A DNA stretch of 64,000 nt from Mycteria americana (taxonomy: Eukaryota; Chordata; Aves; Ciconiiformes; Ciconiidae). The notes beneath the pieces are model-generated. The model had not been told where the DNA came from, searched no databases, and worked only from the letters and a program-made list of their open reading frames with translations. The stretch spans positions 75,559,635-75,623,634 of the forward strand of contig NC_134365.1 in assembly GCF_035582795.1 (NCBI RefSeq). Reading direction: 5' to 3'. Position 1 is the stretch's first letter; each line of letters opens with the position of its first letter. Made by a program: the position numbers and the translations under genes. Shown piece after piece: positions 1 through 12,062 of this stretch.

Positions 1-181
1 AGGCTACTCGCTGGTGGGGTGGGGTGAGCAGCAGAAGAGGCCTTGACTCTGTGTGAGCACTGCTCAGCAGTAACTAAAACATCCCTGTGTTATCAACACT
101 GCTTCCAGCACAAATCCAAAACACAGCCCCATACTAGCTACTATGAAGAACATTAACTCTGTCCCAGCCAAAATCAGCACA
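1..181 (-). mobile_element. Partial ERVK-type LTR, cut by window edge
   Basis: The first 181 bases match the right part of the solo LTR at 17827-18420 almost base for base, including the TGTGTTATCAACACTG stretch and the CCCCATACTAGCTACTATGA stretch. The end (…CAGCACA) corresponds to the 5' terminus of an LTR read on the minus strand. The element must continue to the left of the window, so whether it is a solo LTR or part of a provirus cannot be decided. It belongs to the same subfamily as the 17.8-kb LTR, marked by a GGCTACTCGCTGGTGGGGTG block that the 57-kb provirus LTRs lack. Confidence 0.8.
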
Positions 182-2583
182 ATAATGTAACTATAATAAA
201 GTACTTTTTATGCTAATGTAGTGAGTGTAGTTTTTCTAATAACTTAATAAGAAGGGTTTTTTTTCCTGCGAGGTGCTGACTAGTCTCTTTTTCCTTAAGT
301 CATTGCAATTCAGGATACTGTACTCTTGCATAGGTGGGCCCTATTTTCCAAGTACAGGCAGCATTTGAGGAGAACCAATTTCAGTTTGATTCCCCTGGAT
401 TAACATTATGCATGCTGAAAAGAGAAGCTAGTATAAAAAGCAATTGAGATGAGTTAAGAGAATTGGAATTTTCTTTGCTACTGTATTGCTTCTGTTTTAC
501 ACCTTGGCCATTTCATTTGTGAATGATTAATTAAGGTCCAAGTGATTAGATTAGGCTAATGTGCTGACTCAAAACATAATAGGAAAGCAGGAAGAAATGA
601 AAGGGAAAAGGCATAGTAAATATGCAATCCGTTTTGCAATAAGTTCATTTTTCCTAGGTCAAGGTAATAGACTTTTATTAGCTTGTACTAAATGCATATG
701 GCTGGAATGATGACTGCAAAATAAACCTTAGAAATCTCTGTATTCGGACTACTACAGATGTTCTGAATAACATAGAAACAGGAGTCATTATGCCTCCAAA
801 CATACTTTGCATACCTAAAGTAACCAAAGTGAAATCTGTTGACAGAGGATAGATTTGTAAGGATTTAGACCCTAAGATATGAACCAATGGCTTAGGTCTT
901 TCTTCAGACTGAGCAAGAGAAAAATGTTGAGCTCCTCACCACTGAGAGATCCCCCAAATCCTACCTGGGCATCAGTATCCATGTGTTTCTTGTACCCTCA
1001 CTGGCTCACTTGATCACCGCCTGGAAAGACTCCCCCATCTCCTCTTGTCCCTCGTGATAGGGAACACGTCTCCAGCGCATATTTGCCATGATTTTGATCC
1101 CCACCTGGCCCTGTGTAACTCGAACTTGGAGTTTACTGATGGCACAGGGCACATTTTGCAGGCAGTAGCTGTTTAAGGACAGCCTTATAGGTAACACAGG
1201 TGATAAGATCTAGGCTTGCTGACTTCTCTTTGACTAGTAGGCTGGCAATACTGCAAAGAAAAGAAAGGGGGGGGGGGCGGGAAATCTCATTATGCTGGCT
1301 TTTCTGGAGATTGAATTAGAAAGAAGCAACTACAGAAGCTGGTAACTGTCCTTATTCCTTGTGAGTAATCTTGACTGCTCAGGTGTTTCTTGGAAGGGCA
1401 TCTCTAATCATTAACTTCTTACCAGGGGTCATGGGAGGTACAGTTGGTAGTCAGCTCCCATGACCAAACCTAAGTTATCATAGATAATAAAACAAGAACT
1501 GGGACCTTGATAAACTTGGAAAATTCCTGAAGGACTGCTTTATTTTAAAACAAGATTTGCATGCAGGTTCTCAAGTTGAGTTGATCACATTGAAGGGCCT
1601 CAGCTGAATATATTGTAGGAGGTTTTAAACAGGAATAATGAAGCTGCTGGATGTTTGAGGAAAAGAATGTAAAAATAAGTAAATTAATTTGTGGCCATTG
1701 AAAGGAAAATTGAAAATATTAAGCACTCCAAAATGTTTTGATTCAAACCTGAGCTATTTATTTTACTCTGATGCTTTCCCATGTCTTAAGGTCACTTTAA
1801 ACAAAAGTGGAGCTTTCAGTTTGAAAAGCATTAATGACGATTTCTACAGATTCAAAATAAAAAAAAAAATACATTTCAAAACAGGTAATTAATTGAGAAC
1901 TGCCTCTTTCCTGCAAGTGACTTTTATTTTGATGAATCTGCATATTCTGTGGAAAGATTTAAAAATCTTCAACCACTTCTAGGCATGAAACATGCAGGTT
2001 TCAAGCCAATGTTAAATATCTCTTTAAAATTTGTGATTTTTGTTGTCTGTACTCCTCTTATGGAGACATATGACAGCTTAAAAAATTGTGTCTCTACGTG
2101 CTTCTGTTTGTAAGATGCCTCAGGCTGAAATTCTAAAATGTTCAAAAAACTAGTTCCTTAACATCACAAAATTCAAACATTTGGAATTGATTTGCACTTT
2201 TGAAAATTCAGGCTGTTGTATATTTAGTAAAACAAAAGCAAAAATATTTCATTCACATAAAATAAGACATTGGTTTTGTATTCATAAAAAGTATTTTAAG
2301 ATGTAGCTTTTTCCTTGGAAGCTAAAACAGCTTCCAACAAAGTATAACTTATAATCATATTTTAAGGCAACATATAATGTTCATTCTTGTAATTTTCCAC
2401 AATTAATACATTTTTACTATCACGTCATTACTTTATCTGGAAAGCTAATAAATGACAAATGACATTCATTTTTCATGACTCTGCATTTCAGTTATTTATC
2501 AAATTACCTCTAATATTTCAGTCGCCTGTATCAACTACCTGGAAAAATCAATATCTGATAGGACTCCATGGTGTGTGGCAAAG
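182..2583. other. Upstream intergenic DNA of the sulfotransferase
   Basis: AT-rich sequence with no convincing coding exon. The only oddity is a run of G broken by one C at about 1267-1281. Short open frames here show no recognisable family and no codon structure. Confidence 0.6.
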
Positions 2584-2591
2584 TATATAAG
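2584..2591 (+). promoter_or_regulatory. TATA box of the SULT6B1-like gene
   Basis: A perfect TATATAAG stands 131 bp before the start codon at 2715. That spacing suits a transcription start near 2615 and a 5' UTR of about 100 bases. No CpG island is present, which fits a tissue-restricted TATA-driven promoter. A TTTGCAG at about 2688-2694 could alternatively be an acceptor for an upstream non-coding exon, so the promoter call is an inference. Confidence 0.55.
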
Positions 2592-2714
2592 CATGAAGTT
2601 TGTATTGCTTGGTCTCAATTTGTCACTTCAAACCATCTGACTTAGAAGTGACTCTTAAATCCTCTTGTCATTTCACCGTTATCTGATTTGCAGGAATCCA
2701 AGACTTAAGCAAAC

Positions 2715-5700
2715 ATGTCCAACCCCAGTGAGGCAGAACTCATTCACATGTTTAAGGGGATTGCCTTTACCACCAGGTCTTCTCCAGAACTTTTAGAATC
2801 CTTGGATACTTTTGATGCTAGAGAAGATGATCTCCTTTTGGTTTCCTATCCCAAATCTGGTAAGTTCTACTTTTAGATGTTAATTGCAAGAAGTCTCAAT
2901 GGTTTGTTTCATGTTCTCTGCTTAAACCACTTGGAAATGTCTTTGTACAAGAAACAGGAAAGGATGTTTTAGTATGTGAATATATTATTCTGTCAGTAAG
3001 TGTTCAAATTACAAAAAAAATGGGTCATCTAAATGTTGATTCTTTAATTGAAAATAATCTCAGGTGTTTTCATATTGGAAAGCAAATAAATATTTATTTT
3101 TTGTAAGCAAAATCTGTACTTGAAGGATTTTCCTGAGGACTTTCTACATTCAATTATGAGCAAGTCAAAGAGTTGTATGAAGTTATTTGTATGGCTCTTG
3201 GCTGTAGATTTATTCATTTCTTATTCCCTCTCCCCCCGCCTCACTCGCACACAGAAGCACACCCCAAAGAAGAAGCTCAGTCAGTACTACCCAAATATAC
3301 AGACTCAAGTTACTATGAGGAAAAAAAGCCCAGGTTATTCTAAAATTAATGATAAAAATAATATAACCACCTCTCAGATGACAAGCAGTTTGTCTCGTGA
3401 GACTGTTTTGGTACCAATATTAACACTTCTCACAGAGTTATTTTGTACTTCAGCTACAGCCCTAATTTTTCCAGTATTTATACATTTAGAGCCAATGGGA
3501 TTATTCAGTTATGTAAAGTTTCTTGAATCTGAGGGATTAGTAGTATCACTTGTGCGCTAGCAAGCTGTTTCCATACGCAAAACACATTCCACGTATTTCC
3601 TCAGTAACAAATCTTCCTTTTTTTCTTTTTTTTTCCCCCCTTAAAATTACTTTTCTTCAGGCACTCACTGGCTTGCAGGAGTTATAACAAAGCTTTACAA
3701 TACTCAAGTTACGCTAACATCTCCCATTGAATTTGGAGACGTATCCAAACTGGAGGAACTGAATAAACTCTCATCAAAGAGAATCATCCCAACGCACTTA
3801 GACTACAACATGTTACCTCCAAATTTTAAGAATAAAAAATGCAAGGTAAGGCAAAAAGATATAAAAGCAATAAGATATGTTAAGTGTCTATTAGGAATCT
3901 ATTTTGTCTTGTTGATCCTTAATAATTTTTTAAATGATTTACAGTTTCCAGAAGTGGTTTGGTGTGAATTTTGGAGACACAGCTGACCAGCAGTCAAAGG
4001 CAGTGTGAGCAGAGATTTGGGCTAGGGACTGGGTTCTGCTCCTGCCTCACTGCTCCCACGGGGTGATTTGTATACCAGGCACCACACAAAATACAACATC
4101 AACATTTTTCAATCAGAAATGTATTATTAGGGATGGAGGGGTGTTCACATGGCCCCATTTCCTAGTGGCTGGAGCATTGGCTTAGAAAATAGTTATCTTG
4201 GGTACTTATAGGCTGTTCTGCGGGTGAAGGTGCTCTGCCCCTCCTGTTGAAGCTTTGTGAAGACCCAAAGAGATATTGGGCAAACAGAGGAGAACTGAAC
4301 TGTGGGAGACAGATTCAGATCACAGTTTTGGGTTCCTGCCATGCTAATGTGGGAGGTCTTTAAAAAATCAGCTCTGGGCCTCAGATTTTAGGTTAGAAGT
4401 CCAAAATTTCGGGATTACTCAGATCCAGACTTTTGGGACAAAGCTAATTTGAATGAAAGGCCAAAATTTATGTTTTGCAGCTGCCCTGTGAATGTTAATT
4501 AGTAAATGGTTTCATATGTTAGATGTATTAGATAGTATGCTGACTCATGAGTTAAAATGAACACAGCCTCTTTCATAAAACATAAACATTACCCAGCTGC
4601 AGGAAACACAGCTCTGTCCACATGGAATTGTTTACTAACCACTACCGACTTCTGCCTAAGCAGGGACAAATACATTTCTATCTCAATGGCATGGTCACCG
4701 ATGGAGGAATCCTAAAGGAAAGGGTTTTGGCACTGCAAACTGCCTGTGAAAATGCTACATTTATGCACAAAGCTCCTCTAAAATAAAAGAAGAATACCAT
4801 CATTAATAACCATATCATCTTCATTTACAGATGATCTACCTCAGCAGAAATCCAAAAGATACCGCAGTTTCCATGTATCATTACTACAGAGATAATCCAA
4901 ACCTTCCCACTATTGAGACCTGGACTGCTTTCCTCGACTTGTTTTTAAAAGGAGATGGTAAGGATAGATGGTTTTTTTTTCTCCTTGCATTTTACATTAG
5001 CTTATTATGCACAGAAAGAGTTAAGAAATGTGAACTGTGTGAAAACTCCTTATTGCACTCCTTATTCATATGGCTTTATTTGGGTTTTTTTTTCAGGATA
5101 AATTCTAGTGCCAAACTAAACAAGAGCAAATAATAGGATGCTATCTTCAGCCCTGCAAGGAGACATTTTAATAAGCGGCTGCATTATTTCAGCGCAACTG
5201 CTCTTTGCAGATTTTTGCTGTTCTTTGACATAGCTGTTAAAAAACATATTCTCACAGACAAGTTACGGATTTCATTTCTTCCCACAAACACTCTGAAACC
5301 CCTGACAATTTGTTGATTATGATGCAGATTTTCCTGCATTAAAACATTTCCGTCCTCGTCTTTCGAACGACAACAACAGACTGCTTCCCACCAAGAATTC
5401 ATGTTTAAACTTTGATAGAGGAGGTATGCGTATACAGCTCCTCCCAAGCAGACGTAAGGGCAGCTGGGCTCACCGCAGCCAGCTCCTCTCCTCGGCGAGC
5501 AGGCCAGTGGGGCAGGCGGTCTGTTTGAAGGTGCTCAGCCAGCTCTACGTGGCTCACTGCCATGCTGAAGTGCAGGCAATGGGGCATATGGGGACACCGT
5601 CCCCAGGCTGCACTGAGAGCTACGCTTGCAGGTGTAGTGTCTTCTCCCATCTTAAAGACAGCCTTGGGTGGCCCTTCAAAGGGAGTTTAGATGCTTTCAT

Positions 5701-8700
5701 AAAGCCCTCCTGCACACGCTCTGCCCTATGTGTTGTCTTAGTAGTGGGGTCCAAAGACCAAGGACAAGAGTAAGATTTTTATGAGTGGCAGTGGTGGCAT
5801 GGAAGCTGACAACAGGACCATGTTCCAGTTATCCGCTCCTATTTTTACTGTTTTCTTACTCCTTTGAGGACATGTGTTCCTGCTACACAACCATAAGTGA
5901 CGATGACAGCACAATGATAGATCAGCTTGAAAACTTTGAAAGAAAAGTACCATTGCAGTCATCATGGGCTTACATCAAAGATCCAGAAGTCAATTTGTCT
6001 ACTGGCTTGTGTGGGCTTTGGCTCAGATCTTGTGTTCCTACTTCAGAGTAGCCCTAAGGCATGTGCTTCAGTGATTTGCAGGATCTTGACTTGTTTAGTA
6101 TCAACTCTGAACATACATTAGTGAAAAAAAGAAAAGAGGATTCTATTAAATTTTAAATCATCTCCCATTTATCTGGAAATTAGTAGCCACCTTCTATTTC
6201 CTGTGTGCTTACGCATGGCATGAAAAGATAACTATGTTGGTTACAATAGAAATTTATGCAAGAGGTGATACTGAGAGAGAGTGTCATTTTTGCTCCTAAT
6301 AGAAATATATGAAGGCTGTGCTGCTTGATTCAGATCCTGTAGTACTCTTGCAGAGTTAATCTCAGTTCAGAACAAGGGTGAGGACACACAGAGACAACTG
6401 TGATGCTGTCCCTGCAGTCTCTGAGAGTGTATGCTGTACCCCTGAAGCCAACAGGGCTATCCTATGCTATAGTTGGCCACATCTCCAGTGTGGTTGACCA
6501 GGAGAGCAGGGTTTAATTGCACACTGTGGAACACACATGCCTTGCAGTTAGACAGTGCTTTATGTGCAGGAGGCAGCTACTAGACTGGAGCATTCAGCAA
6601 AATACTTAATTACATCTCCAGGTTTGCAGCCAAAATGATGCCCATTACAATATTATACTTTTCTGGTAGCAGTTATAAAGCAAAGTCACAGTTCTGGAGA
6701 ATGCTGACTGTGATTGCCCTGTCCAAGCCTCTTCTCATCGCTCTACAGGAGTCTTTCAATTCATCTTTCAATGCAGTCCATCTTGTCCTTCAACCAGAAC
6801 GGTCAGAATTTTGTTTTTTAAAAGAAAGCTGAAATTTAGCTCTCCTCCCATGGTTCAGCAAAAGGAGCATTCAGACAAAACAAGTACTATGAGTCAACTA
6901 TAAAACCATAAGTTATCTATGTCGTTGGCCGAATGATGTATTTGCATAATAACTTGTTTACATAATTCTTCTTTGACTTTTAAAAATAATACAGATTTCT
7001 CCTCTGCTAGGACAAAACACAACTAACAGTAGTGTGCTCCATTTAACAGACTCTTTATTTCATTTCCTAGTGAAGTGATCATATTTCTAGCTGTGACCAC
7101 AGATGCAGACATTTGCTGAGATGCTCAGATCTTGTTAGGCTGGTACATTTTCCTTTATTACCGACCTTTCCTTAGTTTTGGAGCCTGTTTCCACTACAGA
7201 ATTATATCTCAGAATAGTATCTGCATCTCTGATACAAAACCAAATTCCAACAAGAATGGTAACCTCTTTGGATTGTAAGTTTGAGTCACTTCACAAAAAG
7301 AATTGAATCCATTTCAGAGGAATAGAGGGTACACACTAAGAAGGAAGGGAACATTCCCCCAACTGTGCGAGGTGCAGTCAGTGTTATTTATGAATGAAGT
7401 TTATATGAATCTCTTTTACATGGGTTTTCTTTTCAGTTGTCTGTGGGTCCTGGTTTGATCATTTCCTAAGTTGGGAAGAACATGAAAATGACAAAAACAT
7501 CCTGTTTTTGTTCTATGAAGACATGAAGAAGGTAAATATGCTCTCTGCTCTTATTTCAGAATGCATTACTTGTAAATTAACATCATTAAAGTATCAAAGA
7601 GCAAATTATAATGAAAAAGGAGAAAGAAGAAAAATGTGAATGTATATCTTTGGGCATATATTATATTTGCATCAAACTTTATATTAGTGAACTAATTCTG
7701 ACTGCACAAGTTATATAAATATCAAATCCTGTGAGAGTTGTATTTCATAGATGTAGGAGTGGAACACATATTACGTTATTTTCCCCAGGCCACAGGAAGA
7801 ATTTTAAGTTCCTCATTCTTGGTCCTATGGAAAGACCAACCAAGGACATCTGTTGAGGGCCACACATTAACCTGCTATGCTTGATATTTCAAGTGAAATT
7901 TTCAAAAAGTGATGTAAGACAACAGAACTACTCATGGGCACTGGGACTTGCGCTCCCAATAAACAAGAAAATTAGAGGCTGGAGGGTGTAGGAAAAAAGT
8001 TTTGATGAAAGGAAATTATTATTATGCAGAAACTGCTTTGCTATTCTTAAAAAAAAGTCAAATACCAACATACCTTAGCTTTCAGAGAACAGATTTTTGG
8101 GTGAATAGAAAACACATTCTCGTATTTCCATTAAAATAGTTTTGTTCATGTTTTGGGAAAAAAAAAATCCACTACAAGGAATATAAACAAGCCATTTTGG
8201 ATCCTGAGTCACTTGTTGGATCTCTAGGTATAGCACCTCCAATGAAATAAGCTACTTACACAGAAGCTGAGCTTTGAGTATTTCTCTATTCCCAGTGAAA
8301 TAATTCTGAGAGACAGGAGAACACTTCACCTGAACTGGGAGTAAAATTGCAATGTAACTGTATTTGATATCACATACTCAGCATTTACTTGTTTCTGTGA
8401 GTATGGGTAAGAGGGGAATCAGGTTTACTGTACCTGTCATCTACACAGGCCAATGACATGTTGAGCTTTGCTTGAAAGCAAATAAATGTGTGATAAACTT
8501 GGCATGTAATAAAAAGGATCGTTTTCATATCAACTAAAAGTCTGATAATCAGCTCAGGAACATAAAAGCTTTCTTTTTCTTGTACCTCAGGATCTCCCTA
8601 AGATAGTAAAGGAAATCAGTGTGTTCCTGGGTTTAAATGTCAGTGATAGCGATATCCAAGACATCTGCAAGAAGTCCTCGTTCTCAGAGATGAAAAGAGA

Positions 8701-10534
8701 CACAGAAAAGGAAAACGGCGATCCCAGTCACACCGTTTGTGCACTGACATCCAACAGGAAGCTGATTTTCCGAAAAGGTAAGTTCCCTGGGCTGGGCTTA
8801 ACACAGCAGAAGGAGTGGGAATCCAGCCAGAGGCTGAAGTCCAGGTCTTTCCCGGACTGTAGTGATGCTTTGGGTCAGCCCTGGGAAGCAGTGACAGTAT
8901 TCTTCAATTTGAAGCCACCTTAAACATCACTTTCTTTCTAAGTTCTCTGGTTGCAAATGCAGGCTTATACTAGAGAAGCATGGAGGAGTCTGAACAACAG
9001 TCTGACTACTATTGCTCCGTGTGAGCTTTTCAGCTAAAAGGAAAGGTTCATGGAACATTACTCTTTATCTGTCTTTTTTTATCTAAAAGTTGACCACCTC
9101 AGTCTTTTACAACATAACCCCTCTGATATCACCTGCGAAGGTCACTTAGTTTACTAGAAGGAGAAAGAGCGAGACACATTCCTTGCAAAGGAGACTGCTC
9201 GTAGCCTTCATCCTCCGTACCACCTCTTATCTTATTGAAATGTTCCTGAAAAAGGAATATGCTGACAATGACAACAATGAAAGAATGGATGACTCAGTCA
9301 CCTGATGGCCTCATAGGTAGCCTTCAGACCTTGGCCAAGCTGGAAGACGCGGTAAAATCTTCAACAGTGCTTAGCTCAGATGTGACTTAAAAATACCTGC
9401 AGAAGCTGTTGTCTTGCTACTGACGTTTCAGAAGCTTGCTCAGATTTGGATAATAAGTCAATCAAAACCATCATGTTTAGATGGATTTTGATTATTTTTA
9501 CTTAGTTAATTTTTGAACAATAATTGACAGTTTAAAACTAAGAGTTCTTTTAATTAAGAAAAACTTGCTTTAATTTATAAATAGGGAAATAGTACATTTT
9601 TCTAATTCAGAATATTTTTACCAATGCAATGAAGCAAATGCCAAAATACAATCTGTCAGTAAAAGGCAAACAAACAAACAAAAAGCTCAGATATACTTTT
9701 CTAAGTTAGTGAACTTTAACAAAGCTATGTTGAAAAATTTGAAAAATCCCAACAGTTTCACTTCCAAGTAGTTCCTATGCAAATCCCAGGGTTTTAGGCA
9801 GTTTCAGCCAGTTTATAGAAGATTTATATACATATATTATTCTTCAGGCTCTCTTTTCTTGTGCTTGCTGTCCAGAATGCTGTTTTAGTCAGCAGTTTTG
9901 GGATGCAGGGTCTTTAGAGGATGCACATGAGAGAAAACTGTAAGCATTGGCTCATTAAAATATGTCAGTTTAAAAAACAATTTCCTGTTTGCTCAAACTG
10001 GGTAACAGTGGAAACACTTTACTGAACACGAGTGTGCATGGTCACTCAGAAGTAGTTAACTGCCCACTTAAGTGGTGGGACATCTCATCCGTAGAAAGCC
10101 CTAGAGATTAGGAGTGGGTGTGAGGGTGGGATTCATCTATCAGGTCACTCTGGGATCCTTTTTTAGGAGTCCTTTTTAGACAATGGAGATTTATGGCTGC
10201 TTTTGGGGCACCACTCATTTGATGAGTTTTAGATGTTGACTAGGACGAGACGGGTTTCAGCCAGGAAGTAGCCATGTCCCTCTACTGACTATGGTTAATA
10301 ATATATTAATAATTTGTGCCAACTGCAACATTAACAAAACTGGGCTGCCTTTAAATCATTTTCTGTACTATATATTGCTAGCCTCACTGTTCTTTTTCTG
10401 CTCCTGCTCTCCTAGGTGCTGTTGGTGATTGGAAGAACCATTTCACTCCAAAACAGAATCAAAGGTTTGAGGAGATATTTAATGAGAAAATGAAACTCAG
10501 CAAAATGGCAAAAAAATTCATCTACGAATTTTGA
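2715..10534 (+). CDS. SULT6B1L: SULT6B1-like cytosolic sulfotransferase, six exons, 285 aa
   Basis: Cytosolic sulfotransferases move the sulfuryl group of PAPS onto hydroxyl or amine acceptors. CDS exons by GT-AG boundaries and frame: 2715-2859, 3661-3845, 4831-4957, 7437-7531, 8591-8777, 10416-10534; they join without a frame break. Visible motifs: PAPS 5'-phosphosulfate loop YPKSGTHWL (residues 45-53), catalytic His94 in PTHLDY, 3'-phosphate site around R116 and S124 in [17 protein letters not shown], and [12 protein letters not shown] (245-256) for PAPS binding. Length is normal for the family. Wording such as LDTFDAR and NPKDTAVS is closest to SULT6B1 as I remember it; human SULT6B1 lies elsewhere, so this CMAS-linked copy may be a paralogue. 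The C-terminal dimer motif KxxxTVxxxE is degenerate ([10 protein letters not shown]). The ATG has A at -3. Substrate is unknown. The introns show no other gene; intron 3 has a GC-rich patch at about 5405-5700. Confidence 0.93.
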
Positions 10535-12062
10535 CTCCATGTGAAGAGCAATAGCCAGTTATCAACAAACACAGATGATAGAGCAATTGGTGGGAAATTC
10601 TGAATGGGGGGTCTCTTTCAGTTTATAACCCTCCCAGTAGAAAGGATTGTAAACATGAGATTTCGAGGACAGGAAAATTCTGACACCATGCCAGAGCTGA
10701 ACTCAGTTTTCAGTGGGCAGATTTATACGGTTTTACAGAGTCAGGTGTCAGACCCATTTTTCTACAACCACATCTACTTCATCAGTTATTTATTTTTTGC
10801 TCTAGAGGGATACGAATGGACTTCTTAGATTTGATTTAGGAATTTTACCTAAGATGTTAAAGGAAAAAAAACCAAAAAACCAAACCCATAAGAATCTGAA
10901 TATATAAAAAGTCTAAAAACGCATCATAAGAAAATGACCAAAGATTTGACCCCAGATTCACTCCCTCCCTGATCTACCACGATTTGGAAAGTGTCTATCT
11001 TATCGGACTTTGCTATTGATACTGAAGTTGAAAACTGCGTTTGAAGATCTGGAGTGAAGTTTGTTTATAAAATGTCTTTTTTTTTTTTACCATATGTATT
11101 TCTTTGATGTAACTTATTTCTGGATTAGGTACTGTATAGTGTTTGTGTTTTAAATGCAACTGATATAAATCCATGTAAATTTCTGCACCATATGTTGGGG
11201 AACTATAAACGTGTTTTTTTTCCATTTGACTTTCTTCCTGCAAAATGCTTGTTTCCAGTGTTTTCATGAGAACCATTTTACTTCATGGTGCTTGTGCAAT
11301 AGAATTCAACAGTTCCACTGTGGCAAACAAACCGCTACTTGGAGACAGTTTAATCTGAACACGACTTAGTTATTTACCCTGCCCCGATAAGACAGATTTT
11401 CCAAGAATCAGCTGTCTGTGTCCACATCCAAGGGGCTGTTCTAGGAACCCAGTGAAGATTTTTCTTCTGATTTATTCCGTGATGTGTTTTCTGTCCTCAC
11501 CTTCAATTTGCTTTGCAGGCTGGCTTTAAGGACTCTTCTCCCCAAACTAGTTCTCCCCAACCATATAATTCCAAGGCATCAGCAGGCAGAAAAAAACATG
11601 GGAAAAGCTGATCAAAAAGAAGCTCATGCAGACAAGCACGATTACTCTGCTTTGACTCCTGTGTGCTCTGAAGGTACACATCTGTAAGGCAAGCTCATCA
11701 TCTGGGTGCGTTGTTTCTGAAAAGCTGAGGTATGGCCTTATTTACAGTGAACACTAATGCTCTCTCTAGCCACAGATTTCACACTTGCCAACCAGCCCTT
11801 TCATTTCATACCTTGCTTGTGGAAGCTGACATCAATACCTACCAATTTTGCATCTGCACAAATGACACGGAGGTTACATGCTGAAAAGATCAGTGAGAGA
11901 AAAGCCTGTTCAATAGCAGTCCCTTGCCATTTACCAATTCAGTACAATTTAAGGGAGATGCTGCCCTGAGCACTGTTTTATGCAAACGACCCATTTCCAA
12001 ACCAGATGTTTGTTTATGTTGCTTGCCCTCCTTTCAGGTGTCATTGTTCCACTATTAATAAA
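10535..12062 (+). other. Probable 3' UTR of the sulfotransferase, AATAAA at 12057-12062
   Basis: The sequence after the TGA has no AATAAA until 12057-12062 (a second is at 12406-12411). If the first is used, the 3' UTR is about 1.5 kb and a T-rich stretch follows. No transcript evidence is available, so a shorter UTR using a variant signal is equally possible. Confidence 0.3.

Noticed and set aside
3120-3560. 146-codon plus frame in the first intron of the sulfotransferase
   Set aside because: No known domain, low-complexity composition, lies wholly within an intron and lacks splice logic.
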